Notes: a model not told the origin generated them from the sequence alone. DNA of 64,000 bases from Terebella lapidaria (GCA_949152475.1 OX424559.1:15159809-15223808); one strand, 5' to 3'; shown: positions 35,001 to 46,511, counted from the stretch's first letter. Translations and numbers: made by a program.

Positions 35001-38000
35001 TTTCCTATCTACTAGTGTATAATTTGTCAGCAGTAAAAGCAAAAGGAACTACCTGCAAGTACACCTTTGGGAAACCTTATATACTAGTAAATGTGAGCTT
35101 ATTATACAGCTCTGCATTTATAAATTAGTATTTTTTTTAAGGAAAAATACAATGCTGGGAAATATTACATCCCAGACTTTCGACCAAATTTAGTAACAGC
35201 CAAAATTTCCTGCGATAGTTTGATATTGCACAAGGGGGCAGATAAGCCAAATTTTCTAGCGGCCAATATGTCTTGGAGGCAAAAACGCCAAAATAAGTAG
35301 CGGCCAATATTAATAGTTTTACAGTAGTCAAAGTGGAAATTGGTATATGTGTCTGTATGATTTGGTTACTTTAGGTACAATTTATTTAGTAATTTTCGTC
35401 ACAAATGTTCAATTTCCACAGTCGGCGGCTGTTGCAATAGCAGATGCTCGACGAGATGCTGCCAAAGCGGGACACCGACCTAAACGGCCTTCACATCTAG
35501 ACCGATTAGACAGGTACTATAGGCCTTAGTGATCACTCTAATTAGATCTTAATCATAGCATTCAGGCACCACATAATTCCTTTGTCAATAGAACTAAAAT
35601 AAATCCCCTGATTTATGAATTTGTGAAAGGCAACGACCAAATCGTGTTGTTTAGTGATGACGATAAGATGTTTGTACCCTAATGAACCACAATGTATCTT
35701 CGGAGAACAAGCACTTGCAAGAAAGAATAGAGAAAACCAGTAAAAAATCACTTTTAAGATAATTTTCATTGACTGTTTCCTGCCTTGCAGACAGGAGACT
35801 CCAGGCTACGCCGCGGATGCTCGCCACTCGATCGTAGATGGCGCCTCCAGCTCCGGAGAAAGTCCGTCCATGTTCAGTGACTTTTCGAGTCCTCATCGCC
35901 TCAGTAACCATGGAAACGGGGCCTCGCCTGCCACTGTTGGCCGTCGACTGGAGTTTGGAGCGATGCCTAAAAGTCGTTCACAAGACTTCGGAGCAGGTGA
36001 AGATTTAGCGACATTAGCGTATATGGAACCCTTGCCCCTAATAAATAAATAATATTTATGTACAGTTGTTATATAGCATATTCCTCACACTGTTTTGCGC
36101 CAACACTCGATACGCCTTGTTCAAAACTGTAAACAGAACATATATTTGATGCAGAAAGCGTCAACAGTTGTGACCTAGATTGTGTTCAAAATATGTTTAC
36201 AGTCAAACCTCTATTAGTGAACATTTTCCCTGGTTTCCAAAGACGTTCACTAATCAGAGGTTTGACTGTATGTACCAAAGTCTAAAAATCTTCAGTTCCA
36301 TAGTAGATGTATTTCACATTATGAATTCAATCATCTCTACAAAGGCCACGAGCACCATTCACAAATAGAGACTCTAGTCGAGGAAAGTGAGCGGAAATCT
36401 GTGGTGATTGAAGCTTTGCGAGAGGAGCATTCACGGCTAGAAAATGACCTCAACGAAACTAGGGGCATGCTTCTGACCCTGCAGGAATTGGTTTGTGCTG
36501 TTGTTTGCTTTTGGCTAAATTCTTTTAACGGTAACACTTATAGCCCATAAGTTCAACACCATGGGTGCAATTCGGAGATCAACAAAATGTTGATCAAAAT
36601 TTTGTTAAAATATTTTAATGATATTTCTGAATATACTAATTATTACCAATAATTGTAATTAAAAGTTGCTAAATTCTCGGAACTATTAAACCCAGTCATA
36701 CCGTCCAGTTTAAATTTGCTTCTAATGAATTCAATCCCACTGGCAGTTACTGAATGGCCGCTTGCCTGAGACCTCAGACTCCGTTGATACCAGCAGTGAC
36801 CAGGCCTGCTCCCCAGCACAGTGGTCAAACTCATCGGAGGAGGTCGTCGTCCTCCAGAGCAAACTCCAGCAGGCCGAGGAGACGGCACGCCTTCTGCGGG
36901 CGGAACTCTCCAACGAGAGGAAGAATTCACTGCAGCTTCAAGGGGTCAAAGTGAGCAGAGTTGGGCAGGAATTTTTGGAATCTGTGCGAACTTGGAAAAA
37001 TTTTTGAGCAATCTGCATATATTTTGAGAATCATTGAAACCTGTAAAATGTTCCACTCATATAAGGCTGCATTTTGCATTTGGTATGCAAAGGATCAGTT
37101 TTAGAACATAATGCTCAATACAAAATTTTTTCATACAACTGAGATATATCCATTAGTGCGAATCGTGCAATTAACTGGTAGGAATATTAGCCATGAAGTA
37201 AATACTGGTGGGAGTATACTAGCTAGAAAGTTTCTGCATTTATGTTGCAGGCTGGATTACAACAGCGTCTTTCTGAGCAGGAGAACTCATTTCTCGTGCT
37301 GAAAGCGGAACTTTTACGTGCTGGGTTCTGCCAACAGAGCCTTGAAAATACAAAGGTTTGTGACTTTGAATCGGTACTTGTAATCTTGTCTAGTTGCATG
37401 AATGATACGCACAACTTGCAGTGATTCAGTACCTGTAACTTTTGTGGTGAAGACCTTATAGTTTAACCTGTTTCAAAATCGACAAGTATTCTGTGAAAAT
37501 CATGCATTTTGTTTTGTATTTTCATCCCCAGAATGAGCTGGAACAAAGGTTGAGGGAGAAAGATGAGATGTTTGTGGCAATGCAGGTGATTTATGTTCAA
37601 ACTTTTCTCTTTCATTACCTTTTATCAGTGAAATCTAATCCTCACTTTCCTCTTTTGTTGCCATTTACAAACAGAAACCTGATAGTAACTCATTCCAATC
37701 TATTGCCTTCTAGAAAGAACTCCTGCAGCAGGAGAACGCAGCAGACGAGCTGAAAGTTGAGCGACATCTCCACCAGGGGGCTCTGCATGATGTGTCGCGG
37801 AACTTCAAAACGCACATCATCAACTTACATGACAAAATACAGAAACTCGGTGACACTGAGGTATCTAAATTTCAACTTTCATGTCTCACCCTTCTGTTTA
37901 TAAAATTTTATCTGTCACATCGTTTGCGTGTATGGTTGATCTCCTAAAAGTTGTGGTGAACTTGTAATGGTATATATGATCATCTATGCGTAGTACGACA

Positions 38001-39827
38001 GAACATCTATACGGGTCAGTGTACGAATAATAACATCTTCGAATATGTGATATTCATTTTTCGTATGTCTTATATATTTTTTTGCCTGCAGTCGACGCTT
38101 TCTGAGCGGATGATTTCACAGGACCAACGACTGGCTGAGCTTGAGGAAGCCATCATTCGCAGACAGAACAGACATCGGGACAACCCGTCAGGCTCAGGGG
38201 TATGAGCACTGTTCATTAGCTCTATAATAAACACTGGCAGGGAGGGTGTTTATTATGGAAGTGTGTATGGAATGAGTACTGATTTTGAACCGGTTGAAAG
38301 TTTTTCGAGTGGAAACCAGTTCAAACCACAGCCAATAAATATTTTGGTATTAGTTCTATGTAAATACAAGTCATTATCCTTTTAGAAACAATGAGGTTTT
38401 CTTCTAAACTATGATCAACATTCAGCTGAAGGAGACAATTTTCTTCGTTTTGTTTTCATCACCTGATATGTGGGATACAATTAAAACATGCATGCACGTA
38501 TACAACAGACTTTCATTTCTCCAGCAGAGTTTTGAAGACGAAAGCGAGGACTTCCAGCTGGTGCGCGAGTCCCTGCGCTGTTTACGTAACCGTTTCCACA
38601 GCGATGACCCGCAGCACCGGGCGATAGACGCTCTGGAGCAGAGCATCTCCATCCTGATGGATCGACTCAACGTAACCGAGGAACACAGATGGGTAGGTAC
38701 TCCGTCACCGTGGAAACTGGGGATACAGGGCCGAAAATTTTCTGAGATTGATCGTTGGAATTTCGAATTTGGATTATTTTCACCTTTCCAACTAAAAAAT
38801 AGCTTTATGACATTTGAAAAAGTGAAATTCAAGTGCAGCTTTGTCAATAGAATATATTAACAATGGAATATTCCTATACTTCTAATCCAACTTCCACATA
38901 TTTACTAAACAGATGGACCCCGTAGCCTCGAGTCGTAATGAAGAAGGTCGATCATCACGCCTCTCACTCAGTCGGCAAGACAACTCGCTCGTCAGTAGCC
39001 AGGGGTCAACCAAAGTCCTGTACTTCACTGACCGTACAGTCACCCCCTTCATGTACACCATACCCAAACAGTGAGTTTTATTGTAGTGTGAGTGGTACAG
39101 TGGTGCCTCTGAAGTACGACTTCTCTGTCTATGATGACCTCTCTATTTTCTCTGAGGTCAATATGGATATAGCATGCAAATGCAGCTGTGAAATTGGTCT
39201 AAAATTTTGTGTTGCTTACTGGTATTCGATCTTTGAAAATAATTATTGACATATTAGTTGTAATAATCATCTAACAATTATTTTGTGATGTGTAACAAAG
39301 TAGGGGTATGGTGTGTTATTTTGTGGAATATAAATCAAAATTATTAGATCTAGATCAACATGTATAGATGCAGTCAAACATTGTTTTGAAATGATAATGT
39401 TTTAAAATACTTGTTATTGGAAAATTTTATATTAAATGTGTGTTGTTTCTTGCAGGTTAGGAGATATTGTGCTGAATGATATCAAAGGTATTCTAGATCG
39501 ACCCGGGAATTTCCGATACCACTTCAAAACCATGGATCCGGAGTTCGGCACAGTGAAAGAAGAGGTATAAAATTTTACACCTGTTTATTTTACTGGAACA
39601 AAATTCAGCCTGAAATAAAGAATGACATTGAAGAAATGAATATTTGAAGCTTGCAATTCCAGTTGGAACTACCCTCTGAACAAATGCTTAAAGTATCAAA
39701 ATCTATTTAGTAAGCTCACCTTGTTTCTAACCTCCCTGTCGTGTTATTTCAGATCACCCAAGACGACGCAGTCATTCCAGGCTGGGAGGGGAAAATAGTC
39801 GCCTGGATCGAAGAGGATCGGGATTAA
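23093..39827 (+). CDS. DIXDC1: Dixin (coiled-coil DIX domain protein), complete, 16 coding exons
   Basis: Cytoplasmic Wnt-pathway protein. Its DIX domain polymerises with those of Dishevelled and Axin. The coding exons are 23093-23380, 32675-32804, 33006-33131, 33390-33523, 35422-35513, 35791-35996, 36345-36490, 36747-36950, 37251-37355, 37532-37585, 37714-37860, 38092-38199, 38525-38692, 38913-39070, 39456-39564 and 39753-39827. All joins keep phase: 2,250 nt, 749 aa, against about 683 in human. A CH domain lies at residues 97-226, coiled coil at about 325-640 and DIX at about 669-749. The start ATG has an in-frame stop at 23072-23074, but an acceptor-like TTTAG at 23081-23085 suggests a noncoding 5' exon further upstream. 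Shorter isoforms lacking the CH domain, known in vertebrates, cannot be judged here. Confidence 0.94.
23381..25720 (+). other. DIXDC1 intron 1, proximal part
   Basis: The 9.3-kb first intron opens with AT-rich sequence. Notable stretches are a G-tract pair at 24329-24362, a C-run at 24506-24520, and a patch (about 24990-25150) of degenerate CACTGAGTGA / ACTCACTCAGTCAGTG repeats. I see no coding exon or RNA gene. Confidence 0.5.
25733..29436 (+). mobile_element. Helentron/HINE-like element with a central tandem array
   Basis: The 5' end carries a near-perfect palindrome, 25733-25755 (GGGCATTTCGG with its complement, 11-bp arms). Its half, CGAAATGCCC, recurs inverted at 29399-29408, forming a subterminal inverted repeat. 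At the 3' end a hairpin (CAAGGC, 8-nt loop, GCCTTG; 29409-29428) is followed by ACGT and then CTAG (29433-29436), with T next. A subterminal repeat, 3' hairpin, CTAG end and internal minisatellite are together typical of non-autonomous Helitron/Helentron elements. Classification is inference: there is no Rep/helicase frame, and I could not fix the exact 5' end. Confidence 0.6.
26107..29365 (+). repeat. Tandem array of a ~148-bp repeat, about 22 copies
   Basis: The unit contains CTTCCTGTTTGGCCGTATCT, GTCGTAGAGCGAAACGGAGC, TTTCGGCCTCCTGGC and a short inverted repeat CTAGACAAACTAGTCTAG. Most start-to-start spacings are near 148 bp; two units (26287-26397 and 26990-27104) are shortened to about 111-115 bp. 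Copies in the middle are very similar, and copies after about 28500 are more diverged. Each unit contains the GTCTAG string that also ends the host element. Overlapping ~71-aa open frames across units are products of the repeat, not genes. Confidence 0.9.
29647..29840. mobile_element. 194-bp MITE with TACTGTAAAACGACTAATA ends
   Basis: It begins TACTGTAAAACGACTAATA (29647) and ends TATTAGTCGTTTTACAGTA (29840); these are near-perfect inverted repeats of about 19 bp. The interior repeats short (T)TTGGCGG / CCGCCAAA modules. It is non-coding. It belongs with the other TACTGTAAA-ended inserts in this window. Confidence 0.75.
29841..32674 (+). other. DIXDC1 intron 1, distal part
   Basis: AT-rich intron. 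A C-rich block lies at 30676-30718 (two long C-runs). I see no coding exon, RNA gene or element with clear ends. The CH-domain exon begins after CTCTGCAG at 32674. Confidence 0.5.
32675..33523 (+). CDS. DIXDC1: DIXDC1 exons 2-4: calponin-homology (CH) domain
   Basis: Exons 32675-32804, 33006-33131 and 33390-33523 encode the CH domain. Recognisable blocks are [36 protein letters not shown], the central helix [14 protein letters not shown], and [20 protein letters not shown] followed by YKP. The final block is nearly identical to vertebrate dixin. In that family the single CH domain associates with actin. A Ser/Arg/Thr-rich linker follows. Confidence 0.92.
33645..33815. repeat. Inverted-repeat fragment rich in TTTCGCGAG/CTCGCGAAA
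   Basis: It starts TACTGTAAAGCAGGAAATTT (33650) and contains facing runs of AATTTTCGCGAGCGATT and CGCGCGAAATTTTT. It sits in DIXDC1 intron 4. It resembles small palindromic intron inserts with the same TACTGTAAA start at 29647 and 8193. A fragment with the matching right end (AATAGTTTTACAGTA) lies at about 35312-35326. Confidence 0.5.
36198..36270. repeat. 73-bp hairpin element (TACAGTCAAACCTCT ends)
   Basis: TACAGTCAAACCTCTATTAG (36198) is matched inverted by CTAATCAGAGGTTTGACTGTA (36250-36270), with GTGAAC/GTTCAC continuing the stem. Nearly the entire unit is palindromic. It lies in the intron just before DIXDC1 exon 7 and is probably a mini-MITE. Confidence 0.7.
36345..38692 (+). CDS. DIXDC1: DIXDC1 exons 7-13: coiled-coil region
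   Basis: Seven exons rich in Glu, Leu, Gln and Arg with heptad-like spacing, for example [36 protein letters not shown], and [17 protein letters not shown]. Most junctions are phase 0, as is common for coiled-coil exons. Exon 8 has a Ser-rich, low-coil insert ([17 protein letters not shown]). Exon 13 begins at a tandem CAGCAG acceptor (38522-38527), so one Gln may be optional. Confidence 0.9.
38913..39827 (+). CDS. DIXDC1: DIXDC1 exons 14-16: DIX domain and stop codon
   Basis: Exons 38913-39070, 39456-39564 and 39753-39827. A Ser-rich lead-in is followed by the DIX domain: [52 protein letters not shown] and the terminal [16 protein letters not shown]. This matches the C-terminal DIX domain of vertebrate dixin block by block, ending at TAA 39825-39827. 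DIX domains assemble head to tail and bring dixin to Dishevelled/Axin signalosomes. Confidence 0.95.
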
Positions 39828-41750
39828 ATCACAAAGCTTTTTGCGATATATTTTTTCCAAGTGAAGATGAAGTCAAGTGGTCACTGTTAGAACAGAGATG
39901 TTGCTTCCATGTCTGACTTGATAATGTTGAAATCACAGGCTTTTTCATTGAGATGTGCCTATTGTTTCGGTCGCATGTCATCGATTTGTTTCAAAGCTGT
40001 GAGACGTTGATTTGTTCGTTGACTTACAAGGTGCTTGAGGTCTGATTCTGTTCATTTCTAATGGTGGAAAATGTGATGCATAAAAACTTACCAGTATGAT
40101 TGCAATTCAAAACCATGTGAAGTTGTCTCAACTCACAAGTTATCTCCAATGACAAATTTATAATTAGAATAGAGCACCATGGGGGTGACGCAGTTCAATA
40201 CATTTATCAGGAAAAAAATAATTTATGCTTTGCCAATATTGATTATCTCCACACAAAAGCTTGGACTGTGATTGTGCTATGGTATACGTAAAATCGCATT
40301 CTCGTCCACTATACGTGGAAAACGTACAATGTATTAGCATTTTGTTGTTTGCATCAATTTGAATCGTACTGCTTATAAATGTGCTTCTATATGATAGACA
40401 TGTGTGGAATATATTGTGTAATAGTAACGTCTACATTCAATGTCAAAATGTAAGTGTAATTTCATTGTACATCTAATTAACATTCAAAATATTGTAATTC
40501 ATATTTACATATATACATGTATACAAACAAGGCTGACATGTTCTTTCACTAGTGTTATGTATACTATTGGAACTAGTCAGTTTGAGATGCTGCGAAGGAG
40601 TATCTACAATTTTACATGTACTTGAATCAGTTTATTGCATTGTGTGACCAAAGTCCGGGACATTAAGCTATTTAAGACAAACTTGATAAAACGATCAACA
40701 ACTTACATTGATTCAAAATATTAACTAAATTTTTGTTGACAGCGTCACTAACATGTTAGCAAACGAAAACATGTGAATAAACAATGACATTAGTGACATA
40801 AAACAATGCACGTATGCACGTGCTGGCATCTCTCCGGAGCTTAGTCTTACTCCAAACTTTGATCATCTGGTGATATATTATATATATTCTTTTTGAACAT
40901 TGCCACGATCTGATCAATGAGTATACTTTTGGTAATTAATAGCATTCCAGACTTTGCAGTGATCTCTCAATCAAAAGTGGTTAACTGATCTCTCTTGAAG
41001 CAGTATGGACCAATAGTTTACTTGATTTCCATTGGTATTGTTAGTATATTGTGATCGCTAATATTTATTTATACCAATATATTAATATGATGATCGTTAA
41101 TAATCATGTTGTGTTATCGGAAAACTACAGTAATTGTGTGAGGAAATGACAATATTTTGAAATATTGGTATAAAGATATGTAGTAATTTAAGGTATATGA
41201 AATAATCTGAAAAGACAGGAGACAGGAATTGCAAGGGTAGGGCATAAGGTTGTACATGTGTGGGAATTATATTGAAAATAACTAATGGTTACAATTGGTT
41301 TTATCAGATTTTTGTGTTGAATGCATGAGCATACAATTCAACCATTATAGTTATTATTATGAACTCAAAATATTATCTGAAAAATTCATATTTTGTGCAT
41401 TTATGATGTCGCATGGCCTGACAGATATCAAAATGTCACCATGGTGCATTTCACAAGGGTTGTGTCCTCAAAATTTTTCTTTGGTAGACACCTCAGAACT
41501 TTCAGCTCTGTCAGGGGAGGTTTTCTTTTGAGGGTGCCAAAATTTCATACTAGTCCAAGTTGAATCAGGAATGTTGGAGGGGGGGGGTCGGTCGGTCGGA
41601 GAAGTATGAAAGGCAATATGTGGCATTATGATGTATGCTTGGTCAGTGGTCTGGTAGGATTCTTTAGAAAAGTTGTATACTTGTACAGCTTACAGTTGTC
41701 ATGTGTAACTTATTGATATCACTGTGAATAAAGTTTACCGAACATTTTTG
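39828..41750 (+). other. DIXDC1 3' untranslated region and downstream sequence
   Basis: AT-rich, without coding signal. Poly(A) signal candidates AATAAA lie at 40776-40781 and 41727-41732. The second follows about 1.9 kb of otherwise plain sequence and precedes an (AT) run. Long 3'UTRs are common for this gene class, but I cannot tell which site is used. Confidence 0.5.
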
Positions 41751-41764
41751 AATGATTGTTCCTC

Positions 41765-41765
41765 A

Positions 41766-41784
<19 letters not shown>
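41765..41784. repeat. (AT)n microsatellite
   Basis: A pure AT dinucleotide run followed by a T-run, just past the second candidate DIXDC1 poly(A) signal. Confidence 0.85.
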
Positions 41785-41797
<13 letters not shown>

Positions 41798-42194
41798 TCA
41801 ACTACTATTGGTCCGAGGACTATTGCAGTCATCAAAATTTGAGACCACTGGATGATTTTCAGCAGGAACTCATCAGAGCAGGAAGTTGGACATACACATA
41901 CACCACCATCTCTCTATCATGCTGTTTTTCACAGTTCACTGTTTTGAAGGTTATTAGGCGACTTCCCATGAGTGCCTAATACTAATACATGTACAGACTA
42001 TTGAAAAGTTAACAGACGAGGTTGCCCGATAAATGACTGCACATATTTACATAAACATTCATATAAAACTTGCAAGTAGCACATGATTATAAGAAAAGGT
42101 GAAAAACAGAAGCAAGGGTCACTGGCAGACATGGATCAATAAGCTATTGAGCTTTAATACTAACGATAGTCTGAGATTTGTATTATGAGTATTA

Positions 42195-43945
42195 TGGGAA
42201 GTCATATAATGGAACTTTTGGTAATCTTGAAATTGACCTATAATGACCTTGAGTGGTAAACCTCAAGATCACCTTTGACCTAAAATGTGTAACAAATCCA
42301 CATAGATATGGGTTAGGGCTGATCATGGGATATTGTAAGTCATTTATTTTGGATCTTTTGGGGACAGTGCACTTGACCTCAAATGGTCAACCTTGAATGG
42401 TAAACCCCAAGGTCACGTTTGACATAAATGTGTAAACTGGCCTCTGTAGACAAAACACATTTATAGGGGTTAGGCTTGTATTATGAGTGTGTAGGAAGTC
42501 ATGCACGATGGGTCTACTTGTGACCTTGAACTTGACCTTGAGTCTCAAGGTCACATTTAACCTGGAATGTGTAAATTGGCATCTGCAGACAAAGTGCTTG
42601 TAGATAGTGTTTTGGTTTGTAGTGTGGGCATACAGAAAGTCATATATGTTGGATATGTTGATGATCTTGAAGTTGACCTCAAAAGATCTGAAGTTGAGTG
42701 GTAAATCTTAAGGTCACGCGTGGCCAGAAATACATGTATGTAAATTGGCCTCTGTAGACCAAGACAGGCAGTGCTTCGGTTTGTATTATGTGCATACAGG
42801 AAGTACATATATGTTGGGTCTTTTGGTGAACTAGAACTTGAACTCTGATGACCTTGAATGATAAATATCAACGTCACATTTAAATGAGCTCTGTAAATTG
42901 GCCTCTGTACATCATAAACACAGGTGTAGTGTGTTGACCATGCTCGTACTAGGACCAATGCTCGTACGTTTAAGGAAATGTGTCATATGAGCTGCTGACA
43001 TGGTATGAATTTGGACTTATTTGTTTCCATGTAAATTTACTCCCATTCGTCCTTATGTCTGGAGAATCATGAAAAAATGTCTGCCATAATTTGATTGTTT
43101 CCTTGACTGTACGAGCACTGGTCCCTGTGCGACTACTGGTCACTTTATGTTAGATTTTATCGTTGTATTATGGGCATATAAGGAATCATATTATGATGGA
43201 CCTGTTGGTGACCTTGAATTTGACCTTCAGTATTAAAGCTCAATAATATGTTTGATCTAAGTCTGCCGGTTGGCTACAGCACCCTCGGTGCTATGTTTTG
43301 ATTTTGGAAATGTTTTTCAAAGTGGTGGCCGATTTCAAAGAAAAATGGTCAATTTTGGACCACTGACCATTGTCACAAAATCTGTTCAGTGACTGTTTTT
43401 TTCTGATAATTTCGCACAAGCATAAATTTTCGAGTCTTCTCTGGAAGATTGAATGTCTAGAATCGATGGATAGGCCTGAAATGTGGGTCCAAATGTCAAA
43501 ATTCAAATATGAATTCATGAAATTTTGTTACCTTTTTTATTGTTCATAAAGACGGAATGCCTTATGTAGCTTCAAAAGCCCCAAAATGTAGGCCCAAAAT
43601 GGCAGGAAATGCACAAATTGGCCCCTGGCGACGAAACGTTTGTTGATACTGCTTGGACAAGTATCATGAGCATACAAGAAGTTACATATGGCACATGTTT
43701 TGGTGACCTCAAACTTGACCTCACATGACCTTGAGTGTTAAATCTGAGAAAAAAAACCCTCCCAAACAGACCTCTGCACACGTGAAGACTGCAGATGGAG
43801 TTTCAGTTTGGCATCAGTTTGGCAAATATAGGAAGTCATGTACACATGTACGGCATACTCTTTGGTGATCTTGAACTTGGCCTAAGATGTCCTAGAGTGG
43901 TAAGTTCCGAGGTCACGTCCAACCTGAAATGTGTAAATTGACATA
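42195..43945. repeat. Degenerate tandem repeat, unit about 135-165 bp, rich in TGACCTTGA
   Basis: About eight diverged units. Each has GGAAGTCATATATG-like sequence, TGACCTTGAACTTGACC, a TGAGTGGTAAA / TCAAGGTCAC segment and AAATGTGTAAATTGGCCTCT. Unit starts are near 42202, 42339, 42499, 42630, 42793, 43178, 43680 and 43834. The array is interrupted by a MITE at 42933-43143. The half-site TGACCTTGA or its complement recurs in most units, with three copies in 42521-42553 alone. Confidence 0.75.
42933..43143. mobile_element. ~205-bp MITE with GACCANTGCTCGTAC ends, copy 1
   Basis: The left end TTGACCATGCTCGTAC faces GTACGAGCACTGGTC at about 43109-43123, with a further ACTACTGGTCAC at the edge. 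The interior (GAGCTGCTGACATGGTATGAA, then CTTATGTCTGGAGAATCATG) is shared with a second copy at 52353-52549. It is non-coding. Confidence 0.7.
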
Positions 43946-44290
43946 TGTATACGAAATGATAGAGTAATGGAGATGAACTTGATAATTCAAATTGGCAATT
44001 TTAGTGCACAAAACCAGTTTTGAGATTTAACATTGTGCATGTAACATTTCTCTGCTAACCTTTTAGCCCTCGGGGTAATGTTTAGTTTACCATACCTATG
44101 ATCCGATAACCTATTGCCATTGCATTGCGTCCGTCCGTAGAAAGTTCTATCTTTAAAGGTTATGGTCGAATCTTTGTGAAAATTTTCACAAATATGCCTT
44201 AAAATATTGCAAGAGGGAGGTATTTTCCATTTTTTTTATTTTCACACTTTTTTTTCAAAATGGCGGCCATTTTTGACGAATCTGTTAAAT
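43946..44290. other. AT-rich flank before the retroelement
   Basis: Plain AT-rich sequence with no repeat end that matches the right side of the DIRS element. The GC-rich element body starts at about 44290. The left terminal repeat of the retroelement could not be found here, so the element may be truncated. Confidence 0.5.
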
Positions 44291-45713
44291 GGTGGGAGAG
44301 TCACACTCGACCCACGGTGGTGCGCCCGTTTCTGGCCAGTTTTCCACTGTTTTTCGGTTTCCGGCCCTCGGGGTCCGGGCCCTGTTCAGGGTCCGGCCCC
44401 CGGACCTCGGTCCAGGGGTTTGTGTGGACCGGCGTGGCAGTCGTCTGGCTAGTGTGGTGACGTGGAGTTCGGGTCCCGTACGGGGTTTCAGTATTCTGTG
44501 CTTGACACAGCCCGAGTCTCAGAGGCCGGCACCCGTGCTTCAGGGGTAGGGCCCCATGTTACGGGGGCGGACTCCGTCTGACAGAGCCTGGTCCCCGTGC
44601 CTCGGGGTCCGGGCCTCGGGGTGCGGGTCCAGTAAACAACTCTTTGTGCTGTTCCTGCCTTGCCTTTGCTCGTTCGGTCCCCGTCCGACGGGATCCGGAC
44701 CTTGGGTGTTTGCTTTTGACAGGTGGTCCAGTCCGCTTTGAGGGGATTTGGTCTCAGGGTTGGCAGGCCCTCTCGACGGAGAGAGCTCTTGTTGGACCAG
44801 GGGTGTCAGGCGCCGGGGAGCATGATTGCCTTCTGCATGTTCAAGCCACCCTTTCACCTGCCACTACGGAGAATTCTACCGTTTTTTTTTTCTCTTTGCA
44901 GGGTTCTTCGGCGTTGACAGCATCGTGGGCCTCCCCCACCGTGATGACAAGCTCAGCGGCTCAGCCTACCCTGCCAGGTCTCTCTCATGTCGTCTCTTCG
45001 CCTCCCTTCCCCTTCGTCTGGGGTTTCTCCAGCTGTTCCAGTGGTAGATGTGTCCAGCGTTGTCTCGGCTGAGTCGGCAGCCTTGGATGCCCATGCGGGT
45101 GTTTCCATTCCTCCACGTCTGATGCCTTGCGGAGCACTTTGGCCTTGGAGCCTCCCATCAGTTACTTGTGGAGATACCTGTACTTTGGTCAGTAGTCTGT
45201 TGCGAACTCGGGGGAGGACTCGGTTGCGTGCGGGCAGGACGAGGCTACCCCTTCTATGTCTGATGGGCCCACACCACTGGTTTCGGTCCCGAGGAAGCGA
45301 CCTTCTTCCGTGGTGGCTTCCGTGATGGCTCCTAGTGACAAGCGCCCACGTCTTGACGCTGAGCCGGTGGACAGTGAGGATGGGCAGGAGGATCTTTCCT
45401 TTGACCACTAGTTGAACTTAGTGCGATCCACCTTAGAACCCACACTCTTCCCAGCCGAGTCGAAGCCCGCAGTGTCCCAGCATCCCACATCACTTCTGGT
45501 GTCCCAGCGATCCCCGGAGCGACAGCCACGGTGAGGCCTTCCCATCCCCGATGGTCTCCGAGAGGGATTTTCGCGGCGCCGAACTGAGACACTAGACCAG
45601 GGAAAGACTGAGTTGGGGAAGTTTCCCTGCCCCCTTTCTGCAAGAGAGACTATCTCTCGTCTAACCCGGATTACCTAGACAAGCCGGCGGTCCCTGAGGC
45701 GGCGGCCCCTTAC

Positions 45714-46511
45714 TTGGGAGACAAGGCTTGCCCAGTTTTTGTGCAACCTGAGACGTTTCTCTCCTTGAACCATGCTGCCCTAGCAGCTACACGCGTGTCC
45801 TCCCTGGGGGACTGGTCCCGGACCGCAGCCTACCGCCAGTTACAGTTTGCTCAGACAGCGCTGGAAGCCCTGGAGTCTCCTCCGGCTGAGTTAGTGTCCC
45901 TCGGGGACCACCTCTGTTCTGCTTCCCAACTCTTAGAATCCTGCGACATGGCGTCAGCTCACCGCATGGAACAGACCACGTATGTGGAGTGGGTCCTCCA
46001 CTTGCTGAGGTGGGATGACTTTCTGAGTCAGGCCAGGTTCGAGCTCCCCCCAGCCTTGGTTATGGAGCTACGCTGTGCTGCGCTGCTGGAACCGGAGGCT
46101 ACTGCTGCTCTCTCCTCTCCTCTGCCCCTCTTCACTGGTCTGGAGTCCAGGCTGCCGGCGGCTCGCGAGCTGGGTCGTCAGGAGGAGTCCATGTCTGCTA
46201 GCAACCAACTCACAGAGACCATCGCCAAGCGCCTGGCCTCTCCTCTCCAGGCTTACGCCCCACCTTCTTCCAAGCCCCAGCAGTCGGCCAAGCCCAAGGA
46301 GAAGAAGGACAAGCCCTTTCAGGGGACCCCTGCCGGCAGTAAACCTAAGAAGAAATCCAGGCCCAAGGGCAAGCCCAAGCCAGCAGGGGAGAAAAGGTCC
46401 TCCGCCCCCACGGCAGGTGAGTGTTCCGCAGATACCACTCCCTGTGGCGGACTCCGCGATACCTTGGTCTGCCACACCTCCATTTCAAAGTTCAAACGAG
46501 CCCGTGGGTGA
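45714..46511 (+). CDS. Gag-like protein of the DIRS element
   Basis: A 265-codon open frame upstream of the reverse transcriptase. The N-terminal two-thirds is Leu/Ala-rich and helical in character, with no motif I can name. The C-terminus is strongly basic and Pro/Lys-rich (KPKKKSRPKGKPKPAGEKR), as expected for nucleic-acid binding by a Gag. It was probably longer upstream, since in-phase sequence continues before the first ATG. Assignment is by position and composition only. Confidence 0.6.
   Translation: MGDKACPVFVQPETFLSLNHAALAATRVSSLGDWSRTAAYRQLQFAQTALEALESPPAELVSLGDHLCSASQLLESCDMASAHRMEQTTYVEWVLHLLRWDDFLSQARFELPPALVMELRCAALLEPEATAALSSPLPLFTGLESRLPAARELGRQEESMSASNQLTETIAKRLASPLQAYAPPSSKPQQSAKPKEKKDKPFQGTPAGSKPKKKSRPKGKPKPAGEKRSSAPTAGECSADTTPCGGLRDTLVCHTSISKFKRARG

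Noticed and set aside
36643..36930. Minus-strand frames over DIXDC1 exon 8
   Set aside because: Antisense shadow. The plus-strand exon has proper splice sites and coiled-coil sequence.
44953..45408. Minus-strand 151-aa frame in the retroelement
   Set aside because: Opposite strand to all recognisable DIRS domains, with composition-driven openness in GC-rich DNA and no motif.
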